A stretch of DNA of 22,309 nt from Dicyema japonicum (taxonomy: Eukaryota; Dicyemida; Rhombozoa; Dicyemidae). The notes under the pieces were generated by a model that ran no database searches, had not been told where the DNA came from, and worked only from the letters and a program-made list of their open reading frames with translations. Position 1 is the first letter of the stretch; every line of letters starts with the position of its first letter. Location of the stretch: assembly GCA_011109175.1 (NCBI GenBank), contig RDEW01000068.1, forward strand, positions 15,320 to 37,628. Direction: 5' to 3'. A program made the translations under genes and the position numbers. Positions 19,950 to 22,309 of this stretch are shown piece after piece.

Positions 19950-20825
19950 AAACAGACCCTAGTGGCATTTACTTCTAAATATAAATTCATGATTACCCAA
20001 AGATGTGTGACGTAGAAACCTGATGACCCCTAGTCATAAATGGATATCTCACTACTGAATACACCCAACATAAAGAAAAAAAGTAAGAGCATTCTTTGGT
20101 TCTTCCTCTATGATTGGTTAATATAAATTTTCTTAATTGAATAAAGTATGATTCCTGCCTGAGCCGAGCTATATCTAATATGGCTTTCGTAAAAAGTTCA
20201 ACGATTTGATTAATATTGTTAACTATACCATTTCCCTTTAATATGAGAAAAGTGTCAATCAAAATACCATTTCCCTTTAATATGAGAAAAGTGTCAATCA
20301 AAATACCATTTCCAATAATAGAACACTGTTTCACTTTGAATGACGTAATTCTCATTTGAATGACACTGTTCAATTTAGAATAATACTATTCTCATATTGA
20401 GTGAGAAATGGTATATAATGTTCAAATTGAAGACATTGTAAAACCCAAATTTGATTCCCTTGATAATCTTTAACTCGTGAAGACCGGACTGATATCTTGG
20501 TGATTGGAAAGAAGATCAACTGAAATATCAAAAGATGAAATTATAAAAAAATATGGAGTACAAAGAGTTGAAAGCTATCTAAAAAAACTATCAAGAGTAA
20601 CTACTTTTCACATGTATCTTCTTAAGTCTCTACAGAAGGTTTTATCCAACTCTACTATTATCCTCTAACAAAATAGGTTCCACAAGAGGAGTTGTGCGAT
20701 GTGTATCGAGGCACACACTCTCCAGAATTCTCTTGAGAGCAGTTGTTTGAAATTTGGGTATTTCTATTCACTTGCAACTGCCTAAAGTACCACCATTGGA
20801 ATTTATTGACTATACAAATACTTTG
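19950..20825. other. Sequence present only in copy B, with hairpin-forming repeats
   Basis: It lies exactly where copy A is continuous (ttattttaataatatgttaa). It could be an insertion. I saw no transposase, no clear terminal inverted repeats and no certain target-site duplication. A plus-strand open segment around 20520-20670 (STEISKDEIIKKYGVQRVES, SYLKKLSRVTTFHMYLLKSL) and a minus frame at 19993-20373 are possible coding pieces, neither recognised. Confidence 0.5.
20225..20415. repeat. 39-bp tandem repeat with inverted partner
   Basis: The unit beginning ataccatttccctttaat starts at 20225 and 20264, with a partial third copy at 20303: period 39. On the minus strand the unit is 13 codons in an open frame (GNGILIDTFLILK, twice). 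An inverted version of the unit ends (ttctcatatt, then gagaaatggtat) lies at about 20390-20415, so the tract can fold into a hairpin. It may be a MITE-like remnant. Confidence 0.65.
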
Positions 20826-21063
20826 TTAATAGATAGAAACCTAAAAATTTACTTTAAGAATAAATAGAAAGGCGTTAAAATGTTGTTCTGATATTGATGG
20901 CTCATTTATCTCTTTTTGAATCTTGAAAAAAAACAAAATGAAGTGATGAGTAAAAAATCATGGAGAGAACTGATCTTTGAAGAACTCAGTTAAATTTAAT
21001 AATTTTTTAAAATATTTTTATAATATAATAATATTTAAATGAAAATATACAGAATTAATTAAA

Positions 21064-22213
21064 ATGATCAACTTCAAATTCTTATTTCCACTATATTGTT
21101 TCATTATTTTATTTCATCTAAAATTCATTTCAAATACGAATCAATCAATCAATCCTTTGATTATTATGAAATCAAATGGAATAATTTTCTAGAAAAATAC
21201 AGTTAAATTAATTTCAATTTAGACAAATCGTATTCTGGTTTAGAATTTCAGGTTAGAAAGGCTATTTTTAATGAAAATTTAAAACAAATTGACAACCACA
21301 ATTTACTCGCAAAACAAGGAAATTTTATGTATGAATTAGGAATTAATCAGTTTGCTGACATGGTTATCTCATAAAATAATTTTGTAGACAAGGAGAGAAA
21401 TATGCAAACCCAGCAAATTCAATTTATATGATAATTATAATTTCTATGGTACAGTAGAAAATGAATTACTTGGTGATTACACTATCATGGAAAGAAATAT
21501 CCTCGATCCTTTAATTGGGTAAAAAAAACTGTGTAACTGATATAAAATCTCAAGGAACTAAATGTGGGTCATGCTATGCATTTAGTGCAGTTAACGACTG
21601 TTTGATATATTTAGTGGCTACGTTGGAGTCACATTTTGCAATCAGACACAATAATCTTATATCAATGAGCGAACAAAATATGATTGATTGTGTGAGTGAT
21701 CATGGATGCCATGGAAATCAATATATTGTGTATAATTACATTCGAAAAAACGGAGGAATTAATTCTGAAAAACGGTATCCTTATATTGCCAAAGTAATTT
21801 CGACGGATAATTATATAGGTTAGAAAATGCAAATATGGCGGTCAACCAGATATTAAATTTAATTTGAGTGGATATAAGGTACTTGAAAATGGTGATGAAC
21901 AAATGCTTTTGCGTATTCTTGTAGATGTTGGTCCTGTTACTGTTGTTATGTATGGTTCTTTCAGCTTTCGGAATTATTTTATAGGTAAATTTTAATTAAC
22001 GTTTTAGGAATACTTCATTACAAAAATTGTTTAAATATGAATTATGATCATTCAATTTCTGTTGTGGGTTATGGAATTTCAAAGGGAGAAAAGTATTAAC
22101 TCTTAAAAAATTCATGGGGAAAACTATGGGGAATCCATGGCTATTTGAAATTGGCCCGAGGAAAGGATAACTGCGGATTTCCTTACTCTCCCATGTACCC
22201 TATAGTCGAATAA
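21064..22213 (+). pseudogene. Cathepsin L-like cysteine protease, copy B, pseudogene
   Basis: Exons 21064-21201, 21223-21362, 21388-21589, 21615-21793, 21819-21984 and 22008-22213; introns of 21, 25, 25, 25 and 23 nt, all GT-AG. It keeps the I29 motif INQFADM followed after intron 2 by T, the active-site segment CGSCYAFSA, MSEQNMIDC, VDVGPVTV, HSISVVGYG, KNSWG and the terminal YPIVE. Lesions: one-base deletions in the signal-peptide exon, near 21484, in the poly-A run near 21521, and at the start of exon 4 (tg where copy A has ttg). A TAA at 22097-22099 replaces the Trp codon of the YW pair before KNSWG. These are different from the lesions in copy A, so the copies decayed independently. Confidence 0.88.
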
Positions 22214-22309
22214 TTTTCTCGTTTAATTTGATTACTTTTGGTTTTGTGGGAATTAATTTAATTTAATGGGAATTAGTTTGTTTAATTTCATTTGTAATAG
22301 TTTTTTTTT

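Larger units (their letters stand above)
19717..22300 (+). repeat. Segmental duplication, copy B (interrupted)
   Basis: Homologous to 12226-13930 in the same orientation. The left part (19717 to about 19950) and the right part (about 20826-22300) match copy A contiguously, so about 880 bases between them are extra in B or deleted in A. The right end runs to the edge of the window. Confidence 0.85.

Noticed and set aside
1-22309. tRNA, rRNA, bacterial operons or phage genes
   Set aside because: None seen; the coding style, poly(A) signals, spliceosomal introns and LINE/hAT elements are eukaryotic.

Overview
The window looks like AT-rich nuclear DNA of a small-genome animal. It holds several decayed non-LTR retrotransposons, a hAT transposase relic, two cathepsin L-like pseudogenes and a few short cellular genes. 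The cellular genes are broken up by extremely short introns of about 21-25 nt, so an ordinary ORF scan misses most of them. Once these introns are removed, a complete Sec61-gamma gene, a tetraspanin-like four-helix protein and two cathepsin L-like copies read through. Introns this short are known to me in animals chiefly from dicyemid mesozoans. A dicyemid is therefore my first guess for the source, with another reduced parasitic metazoan (such as a myxozoan) as the alternative. This is inference; no rRNA or mitochondrial marker is present.

Layout. 1-1200: two candidate minus-strand genes with tiny introns, unidentified. 1265-1560: a LINE reverse-transcriptase (RT) scrap, minus. 1599-1790: an ORF built on a 21-bp repeat. 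1790-5110: mostly AT-rich sequence without an identified gene, containing three direct duplications that each straddle or precede a single N, probably assembly joins. 5112-6779: a LINE RT pseudogene, plus. 7113-8294: a relative of the same family, minus. 9317-12280: a compact gene cluster. It contains the tetraspanin-like gene (plus), one or two unidentified genes (minus), SEC61G (minus) and a short unidentified gene (minus). 12715-13872: cathepsin L-like copy A, plus.

14030-15900: a pile-up of fragments, namely a possible LINE 3' end, a hAT (Buster/ZBED-like) transposase pseudogene, another LINE 3' end and a minus-strand LINE RT fragment. 16061-18230: a jockey-like LINE, minus, with a TAAA-type tail. 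18235-18680: the RT C-terminus of a second jockey-like element. 19717-22300: a second copy of the cathepsin region (copy B), interrupted by about 0.9 kb of extra sequence that carries a 39-bp tandem repeat and a hairpin.

How it fits together. The two cathepsin copies come from a segmental duplication that also includes the divergent upstream promoter region and the first bases of the neighbouring minus-strand gene. Each copy carries its own lesions. Their five introns sit at matching places; two differ in length between copies (22/21 and 24/23 nt), and in those two exact removal of each version restores the same protein frame. This is the best internal evidence that the tiny introns are real. 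The remaining space is a graveyard of transposable elements; the RT copies all carry frameshifts, stops or internal deletions.
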